Positions 16,768 through 26,034 are shown, counted from the first letter of the stretch. The stretch is DNA of 64,000 bases from CAXXOK01 sp963663285 (GCA_963663285.2 CAXXNI010000002.1:558001-622000), one strand, 5' to 3'. Notes: generated by a model from the letters alone, not told the origin. Made by a program: numbers and translations.

Positions 16768-17007
16768 ATGACATCATTAGGTTTAATCGCAATCGGTGCT
16801 GGTATTGCCGCTCTCTGCGGTGCGGGCGCTGCAATCGGTATGGGTACTGCAACCGGCAAAGCGGTGGAAGCCATCGCGCGCCAGCCGGAAGCCTCCGGTA
16901 AAATCAACTCTTCGCTGATGTTTGGTTTGATTATGATGGAAACCTGCGCTGTATACGCGCTGCTGGTTGCCATCCTGATCCTGTTCATTCTTGGCGCGAA
17001 GGTGTGA
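16768..17007 (+). CDS. atpE: ATP synthase F0 subunit c
   Basis: 79 residues, the expected two-helix hairpin. Start at 16768 is set by AAGGAGG. The Gly-rich first helix and polar loop ARQPEASGKI are present, as is the ion-binding Glu in MMETCAVYALL. Sodium-type rings usually have Gln in the first helix (GxGQG) and EST/ETT in the second; here the Gln position is Met (AIGMGTATGK) and the second helix reads ETC, which argues for proton coupling but does not settle it. Confidence 0.95.
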   Translation: MTSLGLIAIGAGIAALCGAGAAIGMGTATGKAVEAIARQPEASGKINSSLMFGLIMMETCAVYALLVAILILFILGAKV

Positions 17008-17042
17008 CGACTGTTTCCATAACGAAAAAGGAGGGATGAGGC

Positions 17043-17525
17043 TTGGAGGGTATGTTTAACCCGCTGTCCATCCTGCTGCATGTCGTCAATGCCGTGATAC
17101 TGATCGTAGCGCTGTACTTCCTGCTGTATAAACCGGTGCGCCGTTTTATGAACAAACGTACGGACGGCGTTGCTAAGGATCTGCAGGATGTTTCGGATGC
17201 GCAGGAGAAGCTCAGAAACGAGCAGCAACAGGCGCAGGAAGAAGTGGATGCCGCCCGTAAACATGCCGCCGAAGTGATCGCAGGCAGTGTTTCGCAGGCG
17301 CACGAGCAGGCGCAGCGCATACTGGAAGAGGCGCATAGCGAAGCGGAGCTTACCATGAAGCAGGCACGCATCGAGGCTGAATTTATGCGTAAGAACGCCC
17401 GCAACGAAATGCGCAACGAAGTTGCCAACTTGAGCGTGCAACTGGCGGAAAAAATCCTTCGGCGCGAAATACAGCAGGCGGATCACACCAAGCTGGTGGA
17501 CGAGTTTCTGGAGAAGGTGAAGTAA
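17043..17525 (+). CDS. atpF: ATP synthase F0 subunit b
   Basis: 160 residues: one N-terminal membrane helix (about 8-28) and a long charged coiled coil (about 40-150) that forms the peripheral stalk. The TTG at 17043 has the better-spaced site (AAGGAGG, 8 bases); an ATG at 17052 is also possible. It ends four bases before the delta gene. Confidence 0.93.
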   Translation: MEGMFNPLSILLHVVNAVILIVALYFLLYKPVRRFMNKRTDGVAKDLQDVSDAQEKLRNEQQQAQEEVDAARKHAAEVIAGSVSQAHEQAQRILEEAHSEAELTMKQARIEAEFMRKNARNEMRNEVANLSVQLAEKILRREIQQADHTKLVDEFLEKVK

Positions 17526-17528
17526 GCT

Positions 17529-17825
17529 GTGAGTGAAGAAACTGTCAATATCCCGAAAAAAGAAGACGATGAGCAAACCGAAATTCCTTTACTGCGTGGA
17601 AGGCTTATATCGGGCATGCCGCTATCTGTAGCGGCGCGCAAGCGCATCGTGCAGCGGTTTGAATCGTTGCTGGGCTGCCATGTGAAACTGAGCACCCGGA
17701 TAGATAAAAACCTGATTGCGGGGGTACGTGTGGAGATCAACGGATGCTCCTACGACGGTTCTTTGCACGGCCAGCTTGCGGACGTCCGGAAAATGCTCAC
17801 GCGGCATGATGAGGAGGAACTATGA
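17529..17825 (+). CDS. atpH: Short ATP synthase delta subunit, C-terminal half only
   Basis: 98 residues against about 180 for usual bacterial delta. The match is to the C-terminal domain: SGMPLSVAARKRIVQRFESL, then LIAGVRVEINGCSYDGSLHG, the family signature normally near residues 140-170. The N-terminal six-helix bundle, which caps the alpha subunit N-termini at the top of F1, is absent; in its place is a 20-residue charged segment. The GTG start follows the b stop by three bases, with no room upstream for the missing domain. The frame is intact and the stop overlaps atpA, so this looks like a real compact subunit, not a sequencing break. Confidence 0.85.
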   Translation: MSEETVNIPKKEDDEQTEIPLLRGRLISGMPLSVAARKRIVQRFESLLGCHVKLSTRIDKNLIAGVRVEINGCSYDGSLHGQLADVRKMLTRHDEEEL

Positions 17826-19414
17826 CCCAAACGACGTGGAAATCCGTCGGCCAGAACCTGAAAGAAAGGCTGGGCGACTATGAGCGCACGGTAGATGTGC
17901 GCAGCACCGGCAAGGTGCTGTTTGTCGGCGATGGCATTGTGCATATCGACGGGCTGAATGAATGTAAGTTCGGCGAGATGATAGAGATTGAAAGCGGCAG
18001 TTATGCCATTGCCATGAACTTGGAAGAAAAAATGGTGCTGGCCGTAGCGCTGGGCGACGATGATTCCATCGCTGTTGGCATGGCGGCTTACGGTACGGGA
18101 CGTGTTTTGTCCATCCCCTGCGGGGACAGCATGCTCGGGCATGTGGTAGATCCGCTGGGCATGCCGCTGGATACCAGCGACACATTGGATGCCGCCGAGT
18201 ATCGGCCGCTGGAAGCTCCGGCGCCGCCGATTCTGCACCGCAAACCGGTGAGTGTGCCGATGCAGACGGGCCTTTTATCGATTGATGCAATGGTGCCGAT
18301 CGGGCGCGGACAGCGCGAACTGATCATTGGCGACCGCCAAACGGGAAAAACCAGCATTGCAATCGATACGATCCTTAATCAAAAAGGAACGAACGTTATC
18401 TGCATATATGTGGCGATCGGCCAAAAGGCATCCAGTATCGCGCAGATGATTACGCACCTGCGTGAGGCGGGGGCCATGGAGTACACCACCGTTGTCAGCG
18501 CGACGGCGGCGGATAGCGCTACCATGCAGTATATTGCGCCGTATGCAGGGTGTGCGATGGCGGAATGGTATATGAATAACGGCCGTGATGTGCTGATCGT
18601 ATATGACGATCTTACAAAGCATGCTGTTGCGTACCGTGCCATGTCGCTGCTGTTGCACAGGCCGCCGGGACGCGAAGCTTATCCGGGGGATGTGTTCTAC
18701 CTGCATAGCCGTCTTTTGGAGCGCGCGGCATGTTTAAGCGATGATATGGGCGGCGGCAGCATGACCGCTTTACCGATTATCGAAACGCAGGCGGGCGATA
18801 TTTCGGCTTATATTCCGACTAACGTTATTTCCATCACGGATGGACAAATCTTTTTGGACACCGAAATGTTCCGTGAAGGCATCCGGCCCGCGGTAAACGG
18901 CGGTTTGTCTGTTAGCCGTGTTGGCGGTGCTGCACAGTGCAAGAGCATCCGCAAGGTTGCCGGAAAGCTCCGTCTGGAATTGGCGCAATACCGTGAACTG
19001 CAGGTATTTGCACAATTTGCCAGCGATATGGACACCGCTACGCAGGATAAGCTAAAATACGGCGAGCAGCTTACCGAACTGTGCAAACAACGCAATAACA
19101 GCCCGATGCCGGTTGCGGTACAGGTGGCCTTCCTGTATGCAGCCACAAAGGGAATGCTGCCCAAAGATATGAGCCTGAAAAGCCTTGCGCTCTTTAAAGA
19201 GCAGTTCCCGGATTATTTCCAAACGAACTATCATAAGGTTTACAGGGCGCTGAATATCTCTGGAGAGTTGAGCCACGCCAATGAAACAGCGCTCCGTATG
19301 GCGATTGAGAACTGGCTAGCCGGAGAGGGCAAAGGCCCGGGTGATATGGATTTGGAAACGCCCATGCCGCATTGCCCGATCGACCCGAAATCTACGGCGG
19401 GTGAGAAACAATGA
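17822..19414 (+). CDS. atpA: ATP synthase F1 subunit alpha
   Basis: 530 residues, about 25 longer than usual, with the excess as a charged C-terminal tail. The Walker A loop is GDRQTGKT; the catalytic-interface Arg lies in the SVSRVGGAAQ segment. GAGGAGGAACT precedes the ATG, which overlaps the delta stop. The N-terminal helix that would contact the missing delta domain is present but divergent (WKSVGQNLKERLGDYERTV). Confidence 0.97.
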   Translation: MTQTTWKSVGQNLKERLGDYERTVDVRSTGKVLFVGDGIVHIDGLNECKFGEMIEIESGSYAIAMNLEEKMVLAVALGDDDSIAVGMAAYGTGRVLSIPCGDSMLGHVVDPLGMPLDTSDTLDAAEYRPLEAPAPPILHRKPVSVPMQTGLLSIDAMVPIGRGQRELIIGDRQTGKTSIAIDTILNQKGTNVICIYVAIGQKASSIAQMITHLREAGAMEYTTVVSATAADSATMQYIAPYAGCAMAEWYMNNGRDVLIVYDDLTKHAVAYRAMSLLLHRPPGREAYPGDVFYLHSRLLERAACLSDDMGGGSMTALPIIETQAGDISAYIPTNVISITDGQIFLDTEMFREGIRPAVNGGLSVSRVGGAAQCKSIRKVAGKLRLELAQYRELQVFAQFASDMDTATQDKLKYGEQLTELCKQRNNSPMPVAVQVAFLYAATKGMLPKDMSLKSLALFKEQFPDYFQTNYHKVYRALNISGELSHANETALRMAIENWLAGEGKGPGDMDLETPMPHCPIDPKSTAGEKQ

Positions 19415-20286
19415 GTTCCATTGCGGAGATTCGCCACCACATCAAAGCCATTACCGAAACGGCGAAGATTACGCGCGCCATGCACCTGATTTCTTCTGCG
19501 AAGATGAAAAAGGCGTTGCAAGCGCACGACCAGACATTGCAGTATTTCAGCCTTGTCCGCTCCAATATGCGTTTTATTCTGGATAACGCGCCCGATGATT
19601 TTCACAGTGACTTTTACCGGGCAAACGGACGGCGCGCCTGCTACATGGTCATCGCCGGAGATAAAGGCATGTGCGGCGGGTATAACCATGATGTGCTCAA
19701 ATTAGCGTACAGCGAAGTGCTGGATACGCGCCATTTGAACACACACCTGATTACATTCGGTCATATGGCGACGGATTTTTTCCGCCGCAAGGGCGTTGTG
19801 GTCAATGATAGTTATTTAACCGCCGTACAAAACCCTACGCTGGAGCATGCGCGTATATTGGCTGCGGATTTGTGCCAGCGCTATAAGCGGGATGAGTTTG
19901 ACGAGGTTTTCATCATCTACACGCAAATGCTGAAGGGCGGCATTATGAAGCCGACACGCCTGAGCGTGCTGCCGATTACCAAGCATACGGTTAAGCACGT
20001 TGAGCCGATGCATACGCCAATTGCAGGTTTGCAGTTCTGGCCGAATGCGCGCGGCGCTTTGGACAGTATGGCGCAGCATTATGTTGTCGGCGTGCTGTAC
20101 AGCTGCTTGGTACAAAGCTTTGCCAGCGAAAACCGCGCAAGGATGACGGCGATGGAATCGGCAACGCGTAATGCAGATGAAATGCTGAAAAAGCTTCATT
20201 TAAAATTAAACCATGCCCGTCAGGCTGCCATTACGCAGGAAATTACCGAAATTATCGGCGGCAACCCCGACAGCTTTACTCTATAG
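19411..20286 (+). CDS. atpG: ATP synthase F1 subunit gamma
   Basis: 291 residues, normal length. The N-terminal SIAEIRHHIKAITETAKITR and C-terminal helices form the central rotor coiled coil; the middle Rossmann-like domain includes the GDKGMCGGYN signature. It overlaps atpA by four bases (ATGA). Confidence 0.96.
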   Translation: MSSIAEIRHHIKAITETAKITRAMHLISSAKMKKALQAHDQTLQYFSLVRSNMRFILDNAPDDFHSDFYRANGRRACYMVIAGDKGMCGGYNHDVLKLAYSEVLDTRHLNTHLITFGHMATDFFRRKGVVVNDSYLTAVQNPTLEHARILAADLCQRYKRDEFDEVFIIYTQMLKGGIMKPTRLSVLPITKHTVKHVEPMHTPIAGLQFWPNARGALDSMAQHYVVGVLYSCLVQSFASENRARMTAMESATRNADEMLKKLHLKLNHARQAAITQEITEIIGGNPDSFTL

Positions 20287-20330
20287 CGGTTTCATTGCAA
20301 CCATGTCGCAGTTGAAGCCGATGATCCAGC

Positions 20331-20355
20331 CGTGGCATCTCCAGCAGGAGCCACG
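20331..20355 (+). promoter_or_regulatory. Hairpin between atpG and atpD
   Basis: CGTGG and CTCC pair with GGAG and CCACG around an AGCA loop, within the only sizeable gap (96 bases) in the F1 genes. No U-tract; possibly an mRNA processing or stability element adjusting beta against gamma. Confidence 0.5.
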
Positions 20356-20382
20356 CATCCCATTTCGGGAAGGAGAAGCGCT

Positions 20383-21774
20383 ATGACCAAAGGAACATTA
20401 ATCCGTATCGTAGGGCCTGTAATTGACGTGCGTTTCCGCGCCAATGCCATACCGCCCATCAATACCCTTGTGTATGTTATTGATGGGGATCGCAAAGTGG
20501 CTGCGGAAGTGCACGAGCATATGGGCACCACGGTACGCTGTATCGCACTGGAAGCCACGGAAGGCTTATCGCGCGGCTTATCGGTGGAAAGCACCGGCAG
20601 CCCTATCAGCATCCCGGTTGGCCCGGAAATGCTGGGACGTGCCATTGATGTGCTTGGCAGGCCGATCGACGGCAAGGAAGCTCCCAAGACCGAGCAGAAT
20701 ATGGCGATCCACCGCAAAGCGCCCAGCTTTATGCAGCAGCAGCCTGTTGCAAAAGTGTTTGAAACCGGCATTAAGGTAATCGATCTGCTGGCGCCCTATG
20801 CGCGCGGCGGTAAGATCGGCTTATTCGGCGGTGCGGGCGTAGGTAAAACTGTATTGATACTGGAGCTGATACACAATATCGCCACGGAACACGGCGGATA
20901 CAGTGTGTTTACCGGTGTAGGTGAGCGTAGCCGCGAAGGTAACGATTTGCTGACGGAAATGACCAATTCCGGTGTTATTAAAAACACGGCGCTGGTGTTC
21001 GGGCAAATGAACGAGCCGCCGGGAGCCCGTATGCGCGTTGCGATGACGGGGCTTACGCTGGCAGAATATTTCCGGGATGTTAAAAAGCAGAATATGCTTT
21101 TGTTTATTGATAATATTTTCCGCTATATTCAAGCCGGCAGTGAGGTATCGGCGCTTCTGGGCCGTCTGCCCAGCGCGGTCGGTTACCAGCCGACGCTGGC
21201 AACCGAAATCGGCGAATTGGAAGAGCGGATCGCATCCACCAACGACGGCTCTATTACCTCGGTACAGGCCGTTTACGTACCTGCGGACGACTTGACAGAC
21301 CCTGCGCCAAGCGCGATCTTCTCTCACTTGGATGCAACAACAGTGCTCAGCCGTGCGATTACGGAAATCGGCATCTATCCTGCAGTAGACCCGCTGGATA
21401 GTTCCAGCCGTATTCTTGATCCGTTGGTAGTTGGCCAGGAGCATTATGATGTTGCCATGCGCGTGCAGGAAGCCTTGCAGCGTTACCGTGAGCTGCAGGA
21501 TATTATCGCCATTCTAGGTATGGATGAGTTAAGTGAAGAAGACCAGAAAATCGTACTGCGTGCACGCCGCTTGCAGCGCTTCCTGAGCCAGCCGATGTTC
21601 GTGGCGGAAGTGTTCAGTGGTATACCCGGCCGTTATGTAAAGCTGGAAGACACGATTGCTTCGTTTAAAGCAATTGTCAACGGTGAAGCGGATGATCTGC
21701 CGGAGGACGCCTTCTATATGGTGGGCGACTTGGAAGATGCGCGCAGAAAGGCCAAGGAGCTGGAGGCGAAGTAA
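20383..21774 (+). CDS. atpD: ATP synthase F1 subunit beta
   Basis: 463 residues from the ATG at 20383 (GGAAGGAG before it). Walker A GGAGVGKT, GERSREGNDL, Walker B FIDNIFRY, and LLGRLPSAVGYQPTL are all present, so the catalytic site is intact. The codon after the stop begins atpC at once. Confidence 0.97.
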   Translation: MTKGTLIRIVGPVIDVRFRANAIPPINTLVYVIDGDRKVAAEVHEHMGTTVRCIALEATEGLSRGLSVESTGSPISIPVGPEMLGRAIDVLGRPIDGKEAPKTEQNMAIHRKAPSFMQQQPVAKVFETGIKVIDLLAPYARGGKIGLFGGAGVGKTVLILELIHNIATEHGGYSVFTGVGERSREGNDLLTEMTNSGVIKNTALVFGQMNEPPGARMRVAMTGLTLAEYFRDVKKQNMLLFIDNIFRYIQAGSEVSALLGRLPSAVGYQPTLATEIGELEERIASTNDGSITSVQAVYVPADDLTDPAPSAIFSHLDATTVLSRAITEIGIYPAVDPLDSSSRILDPLVVGQEHYDVAMRVQEALQRYRELQDIIAILGMDELSEEDQKIVLRARRLQRFLSQPMFVAEVFSGIPGRYVKLEDTIASFKAIVNGEADDLPEDAFYMVGDLEDARRKAKELEAK

Positions 21775-22191
21775 ATGGCAAAGACGTTCCTGTTAAGCAT
21801 ACTTACCCCTGAACATGAGTTTTACCATGGTCAGGTGGAAATGCTGAACGTTACCGCAATCGACGGCGAGCTGTGTGTGTTGCCGGAGCATGCGCCTACG
21901 GTAATCAGCCTGACAGAGGGCGAATTATCCCTGCGGGAAGCAGACGGTACTTTGCGTTGGGCGGCGGCATCCGATGGATTTATGACAGTCACGCAGGATG
22001 AAACCGTTATGATGCTGCAAACCGCCGAATGGCCGGAGGATATCGACCGTGTACGCGCCGAACGTGCCGAAGCCAAAGCGCGCGAGGCGCTGCTGCAAAA
22101 ACAGGATCGCCAGAGTTATATGATGAATCAGGCGATGCTGCTGCGCGCTATGACGCGTTTGCGTGTAAGCAGTTCGCGAAAGGTGAATTGA
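21775..22191 (+). CDS. atpC: ATP synthase F1 subunit epsilon
   Basis: 138 residues: N-terminal beta sandwich (LSILTPEHEFYHGQVEMLNV, LCVLPEHAPTVI) and a C-terminal helical hairpin that can inhibit the rotor. Abuts atpD with no gap and ends the operon. Confidence 0.95.
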   Translation: MAKTFLLSILTPEHEFYHGQVEMLNVTAIDGELCVLPEHAPTVISLTEGELSLREADGTLRWAAASDGFMTVTQDETVMMLQTAEWPEDIDRVRAERAEAKAREALLQKQDRQSYMMNQAMLLRAMTRLRVSSSRKVN

Positions 22192-22246
22192 CGAAACAAC
22201 CAGCTTGTAGTAAAATTATTTCATACAAATCTGCCATGCCAATGAA

Positions 22247-22270
22247 CCGCCGATTGATCGGCGGCTTTTT
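22247..22270 (+). terminator. Terminator of the atp operon
   Basis: Stem CCGCCGA / TCGGCGG with a TTGA loop and C-TTTTT. Confidence 0.85.
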
Positions 22271-22288
22271 GGCTAAACGGAGGTAAAT

Positions 22289-23290
22289 ATGGAACGTCAG
22301 GCGTTGGTTAGCCGTTACCGTGACGAACTCAAAGGAATCGCCATTTTATGGGTTGTCTTTTTCCATTCACATCTGGCGCTGCCCGGGCATTGGGACTTGC
22401 TTAGGCAGCTTGGTTATGGCGGCGTAGACATCTTCTTTTTTTTGATGGGAATGGGGCTGTACCGTTCGCTGCAAAAAAGTGATGCGCTGGCGGGGTACGC
22501 ATCCCGAAGACTGTGGCGTATTTTACCTGCTTATTTGCCGGTTTTATTGTTTTGGATGGTCATAATGTACCCAACGTATAGTTTGTCCACGACCGAAGCG
22601 ATTCGCGGTGTCGCCGGGAACCTGACAATGACGGGATATTGGCTGCAAACGCCTTATGTTTTTAACTGGTTTGCAAACGGACAATTTTTCTTTATCCTTA
22701 TTGCGCCGCTATGCTTTGCATTGCTTAGGAGAGCAAAAAAACCAAAAGCAACGCTGCTTGTGTTGCTGGCACTTGCCGTAGCGATTGGGTTTGGTTGCAT
22801 TGCGCAAAAGCAGCTCATGGGCGCGTCGAGGCTGCCGGTGTTTTTACTGGGAATGGCGTTTGCCATGCCGTGGAAGAGCAGCGAAAAGCACGGTTGGGTA
22901 CGATTGGGTTACGGTGCTGCATTTTTAGCGGGGCTGGCAATTCTGTTGCTTTGTACGCTAAAATATCCGGACTTGCTATATGATTATGGTATGTACTGGT
23001 ATCCTTTTGCGCTCATTATACCCGGTCTGTGTATCGGCGCTGCATGGGTAATGCAAAAAGTTGAAAGCAAGGCAGCGCTGCTGAAACCACTCCGTTTTTT
23101 GGGCTGTTGTTCGTTTGAAGTTTACCTGCTGAATATTTGGATGGTGGAGCTTGCCAAGAAGTTTGCGATAGAAGGTATTTCCATGTGGCTTTTGCTGTGC
23201 GCGGGCAATCTGGCAGCTGGCATCGGTTATCACATGCTGGTGGTAAAAGGAACGGAGATGCTGCAAAGCCGCATTCGGAAACCGGTTTAG
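22289..23290 (+). CDS. Acyltransferase-3 family membrane protein (OafA-like)
   Basis: 333 residues with about ten membrane helices. The first segment RDELKGIAILWVVFFHSHL holds the conserved catalytic His, and YGGVDIFFFLMGMGLYRS is the second family signature. These proteins O-acylate cell-surface sugars or peptidoglycan. AACGGAGGTAAAT precedes the ATG. It may rely on read-through of the atp terminator or an unseen promoter; no SGNH domain is attached. Confidence 0.8.
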   Translation: MERQALVSRYRDELKGIAILWVVFFHSHLALPGHWDLLRQLGYGGVDIFFFLMGMGLYRSLQKSDALAGYASRRLWRILPAYLPVLLFWMVIMYPTYSLSTTEAIRGVAGNLTMTGYWLQTPYVFNWFANGQFFFILIAPLCFALLRRAKKPKATLLVLLALAVAIGFGCIAQKQLMGASRLPVFLLGMAFAMPWKSSEKHGWVRLGYGAAFLAGLAILLLCTLKYPDLLYDYGMYWYPFALIIPGLCIGAAWVMQKVESKAALLKPLRFLGCCSFEVYLLNIWMVELAKKFAIEGISMWLLLCAGNLAAGIGYHMLVVKGTEMLQSRIRKPV

Positions 23291-23327
23291 CATACTTATC
23301 CATCCATGCTGAAAGCATGCGCCGCCG

Positions 23328-23356
23328 TTGTTCTTGCGGTAGAATCATGCTATACT
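23328..23356 (+). promoter_or_regulatory. Promoter of the molybdopterin-binding gene
   Basis: -35 TTGTTC (23328-23333), 17-base spacer, extended -10 TGC-TATACT (-10 at 23351-23356). Confidence 0.65.
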
Positions 23357-23391
23357 GATACAAGCGGCATTCGCGGGAAAGGGACGGAGAA

Positions 23392-24417
23392 ATGCGGCAG
23401 ATTAAAACGATTCACGCAGTCGGCCATGTGCTGTGCCATGACATGACGCGAATTATCCCCGGGCAATGGAAGGGCGCTCAATTTCGCAAAGGGCACGTGA
23501 TTACACAGGAGGACATCCCCATACTGCTGAGCATGGGGAAAGACCATATTTTCGTATGGGAAATGGACGAAGACCGCCTGCACGAAAACGATGCAGCCCT
23601 TAGATTGGGTGCGCTATGCCAAAACGAGGGAATGCAGACAAGCGAAATCTGCGAAGGCAAGCTGGAATTGACGGCGACACGGGATGGCCTGTTTATGGTT
23701 GATACACAGCGGTTACTGGAAATAAACAGCCTGGATGAGATAATCATCGCGACGAGGCATAACAACAGCCCGGTTAAGGCGGGGGATACGCTGTGCGGTA
23801 CGCGCGTGATACCGCTTGTTATTGCGAAAAACCAGATTGAAAAAGCAGAAGCAATCGGCGCCGGCGTACCGCTGCTTTCGCTGCTACCGTACCGCTTACG
23901 AAACGCAGCTATCGTTACAACGGGTAACGAAGTGTTTAACGGCCGGATCGAGGACCGTTTTACACCTGTTGTTGAAAAGAAATTGGCTGCTTATGGCATA
24001 CAAACCCAATGGCACGTGACGACCGATGATGCGATAGAACATATCCGCAGCGCGATTGAAGAGATGCACACACATCACCCGGATGTTATCATCTGCACAG
24101 GCGGTATGAGCGTTGACCCGGATGATTGCACTCCGGCAGCCATCAAACAAAGCGGCGCAAAAATCGTTACCTATGGCGCGCCTGTATTACCCGGCGCTAT
24201 GCTTTTGGTTGGGTATTATGAAGACGGCACGCCTATATTGGGTTTACCGGGCTGCGTGATGTACGCTAAAGCAACGGTTTTTGATATTTTACTGCCGAGG
24301 ATTGCCGCAGGCATTATTATCAGCAAACAGGACGTTGTTCAACTGGGATGCGGCGGGTTATGCTTAAAGTGCCCGGTTTGCACTTATCCCAATTGTGGCT
24401 TTGGGAAAGCAACCTAA
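23392..24417 (+). CDS. MoeA-like molybdopterin-binding protein of hydroxylase clusters
   Basis: 341 residues. A MoeA/CinA-like molybdopterin-binding domain occupies about 165-310 (IVTTGNEVFNGR, ICTGGMSVDPDD, PGAMLL, GLPGCVMY), preceded by a 160-residue N-terminal part unlike full MoeA. The C-terminus is Cys-rich (GCGGLCLKCPVCTYPNCGFG), which suggests a bound metal. This shorter MoeA relative is typical of clusters for xanthine-dehydrogenase-like enzymes and probably handles or inserts the mature cofactor. The Moco genes follow on the same strand. Confidence 0.8.
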   Translation: MRQIKTIHAVGHVLCHDMTRIIPGQWKGAQFRKGHVITQEDIPILLSMGKDHIFVWEMDEDRLHENDAALRLGALCQNEGMQTSEICEGKLELTATRDGLFMVDTQRLLEINSLDEIIIATRHNNSPVKAGDTLCGTRVIPLVIAKNQIEKAEAIGAGVPLLSLLPYRLRNAAIVTTGNEVFNGRIEDRFTPVVEKKLAAYGIQTQWHVTTDDAIEHIRSAIEEMHTHHPDVIICTGGMSVDPDDCTPAAIKQSGAKIVTYGAPVLPGAMLLVGYYEDGTPILGLPGCVMYAKATVFDILLPRIAAGIIISKQDVVQLGCGGLCLKCPVCTYPNCGFGKAT

Positions 24418-24582
24418 GCGGGTTGATATACTCAAATATAGATAGAATGGCTAAACGCAATCGCCCAAGTGTATGTATAGTGAAAAGACAAACGCTTTCC
24501 TAGTTGAAATGCAGGGATTATACAGAATACTTTACATAGAGATTAGTATTTGATTGTTTATCGGAAAGGCGGGCGGAACAAC

Positions 24583-25077
24583 TTGTTTACTGCGGCAGTG
24601 CTGACCGTGAGTGATCGTTCTTATGCAGGCGTACGCGAGGATGCGTCCGGATCGCAGGTACGGACAATGCTCCAAGATGCTGGATATGAGGTACGTCAAA
24701 TCGCAATTGTACCCGATGAACAGGAAAGAATTGAGAAAATGCTGATTGCATGGGCAGATGATCAGGACATTGCCCTTGTAGTCACCACAGGGGGAACGGG
24801 GTTTTCCCCAAGGGATATTACGCCGGAAGCAACGCTGGCAGTTTGCGAGCGCCGCGCTGATGGAATCCCGGAGGCGATGCGGCGTGCGTCTTTTGCAATC
24901 ACGCCGCGGGCGATGCTATCCCGCGCCGCTGCCGGCATTCGGAACCGAACGCTGATGATCAACCTGCCCGGCAGCCCAAAAGCAGCGCTAGAGAATTTGG
25001 CAGCGGTACTGCCGACACTGGAACATGGGCTGCAAATGCTGCGCGGCGGACAAGCCGACTGTGCTGCGCAGCCGTAA
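24583..25077 (+). CDS. mogA: MogA/MoaB-type molybdopterin adenylyltransferase
   Basis: About 164 residues, normal for the family. Signatures: LTVSDRSYAGVREDASG, VTTGGTGFSPRDITPEAT, and NLPGSPKAALEN. The enzyme adenylylates molybdopterin before molybdate insertion. The start is uncertain: TTG at 24583 follows GGAAAGGCGGG and gives FTAAVLTVSD; an upstream TTG at 24550 is in frame. MoaB proteins can look the same, but the location with moaA and moaC fits either. Confidence 0.9.
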   Translation: MFTAAVLTVSDRSYAGVREDASGSQVRTMLQDAGYEVRQIAIVPDEQERIEKMLIAWADDQDIALVVTTGGTGFSPRDITPEATLAVCERRADGIPEAMRRASFAITPRAMLSRAAAGIRNRTLMINLPGSPKAALENLAAVLPTLEHGLQMLRGGQADCAAQP

Positions 25078-25094
25078 GGAAGTGAAACATTTCC

Positions 25095-26033
25095 ATGCTG
25101 GATACCTTTGGACGTGAGATCCGCGCAATGCGGTTAGCAGTAACCGAGGCGTGTGATTTGCGTTGTCAATATTGTATGCCTGCACAGGGTCAAACCTCTC
25201 ATGGATCAATGCTGACGGCGGATGAGCTGGTCGCCATTGTACAGGCAGCGGCACAAAGCGGTATCAATAAAATCCGCCTTACCGGCGGAGAGCCGTTGAT
25301 TCGTAATGACATTGTGGAAATTTGCACGCGAATCGGGGCACTGGAATCGATTCATTCCTTATGCATTACAACCAACGCTACTCGCTTGGCAGAACTGGCT
25401 TTGCCGCTGCGTAAAGCCGGTGTGACAAGATTGAACATCTCACTGGATTCCTTGTGCGCTGAGCGTTATGCGGAGATTACACGCGGCGGGAACCTAAAGG
25501 ATGCGCTGGCTGGATTGCAGGCCGCATTGACTGCCGGATTTGAACGTGTCAAAGTAAACTGCGTGCTGATGGGAGGCATAAACGAGGACGAAATTGTGGA
25601 CTTTGTGGCGCTTACGCAAGAACAGCCGCTGGAAGTCCGGTTTATTGAGCTGATGCCGATGGGACAGTGCAAAGCGTGGCCGAAAGAGCGTTTTATCAGC
25701 GATGAGATCGTACTTAAAAAATGCCCTGATTTAATACCGATTGATACCAACGGTGTTGCGATGCGCTACCGGCTGCCGGGAGCGAAAGGCGCAGTTGGGT
25801 TGATTCGTCCCATGTCCCACGCGTTTTGCGGCGATTGTGACCGCATCCGTGTAACAGCAGATGGGATGCTGAAGCCATGTCTCCATTCCGGTACAGAAAT
25901 CAACTTGCGCGGCCTTACGGGAGATGCGCTGCTTGCTGTTATCCAGCAGGGCATTGGCGCCAAGCCAGCTACCCATCACCTGAATGAAACCGGCACCGAA
26001 ACCAACCGAACCATGAACCAGATCGGAGGCTGA
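25095..26033 (+). CDS. moaA: GTP 3',8-cyclase MoaA (radical SAM)
   Basis: 312 residues. The radical SAM cluster motif is CDLRCQYC (Cys20, 24, 27) and the C-terminal second cluster is supplied by the FCGDCDRIRVTADGMLKPCL region. It opens the molybdenum-cofactor pathway, converting GTP to the cyclic intermediate that MoaC turns into cyclic pyranopterin monophosphate. The C-terminal GG that completes the active site in MoaA is present (the protein ends IGG). moaC starts one base after the stop. Confidence 0.96.
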   Translation: MLDTFGREIRAMRLAVTEACDLRCQYCMPAQGQTSHGSMLTADELVAIVQAAAQSGINKIRLTGGEPLIRNDIVEICTRIGALESIHSLCITTNATRLAELALPLRKAGVTRLNISLDSLCAERYAEITRGGNLKDALAGLQAALTAGFERVKVNCVLMGGINEDEIVDFVALTQEQPLEVRFIELMPMGQCKAWPKERFISDEIVLKKCPDLIPIDTNGVAMRYRLPGAKGAVGLIRPMSHAFCGDCDRIRVTADGMLKPCLHSGTEINLRGLTGDALLAVIQQGIGAKPATHHLNETGTETNRTMNQIGG

Positions 26034-26034
26034 C

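Noticed and set aside
16677..17576. 299-codon frame antisense to atpB, atpE and atpF
   Set aside because: It covers three well-identified ATP synthase genes and lacks a ribosome site or family match.
24418..24582. Molybdenum-cofactor riboswitch before mogA
   Set aside because: The gap is short and AT-rich, and I could not find a convincing multi-stem fold or the expected conserved core.
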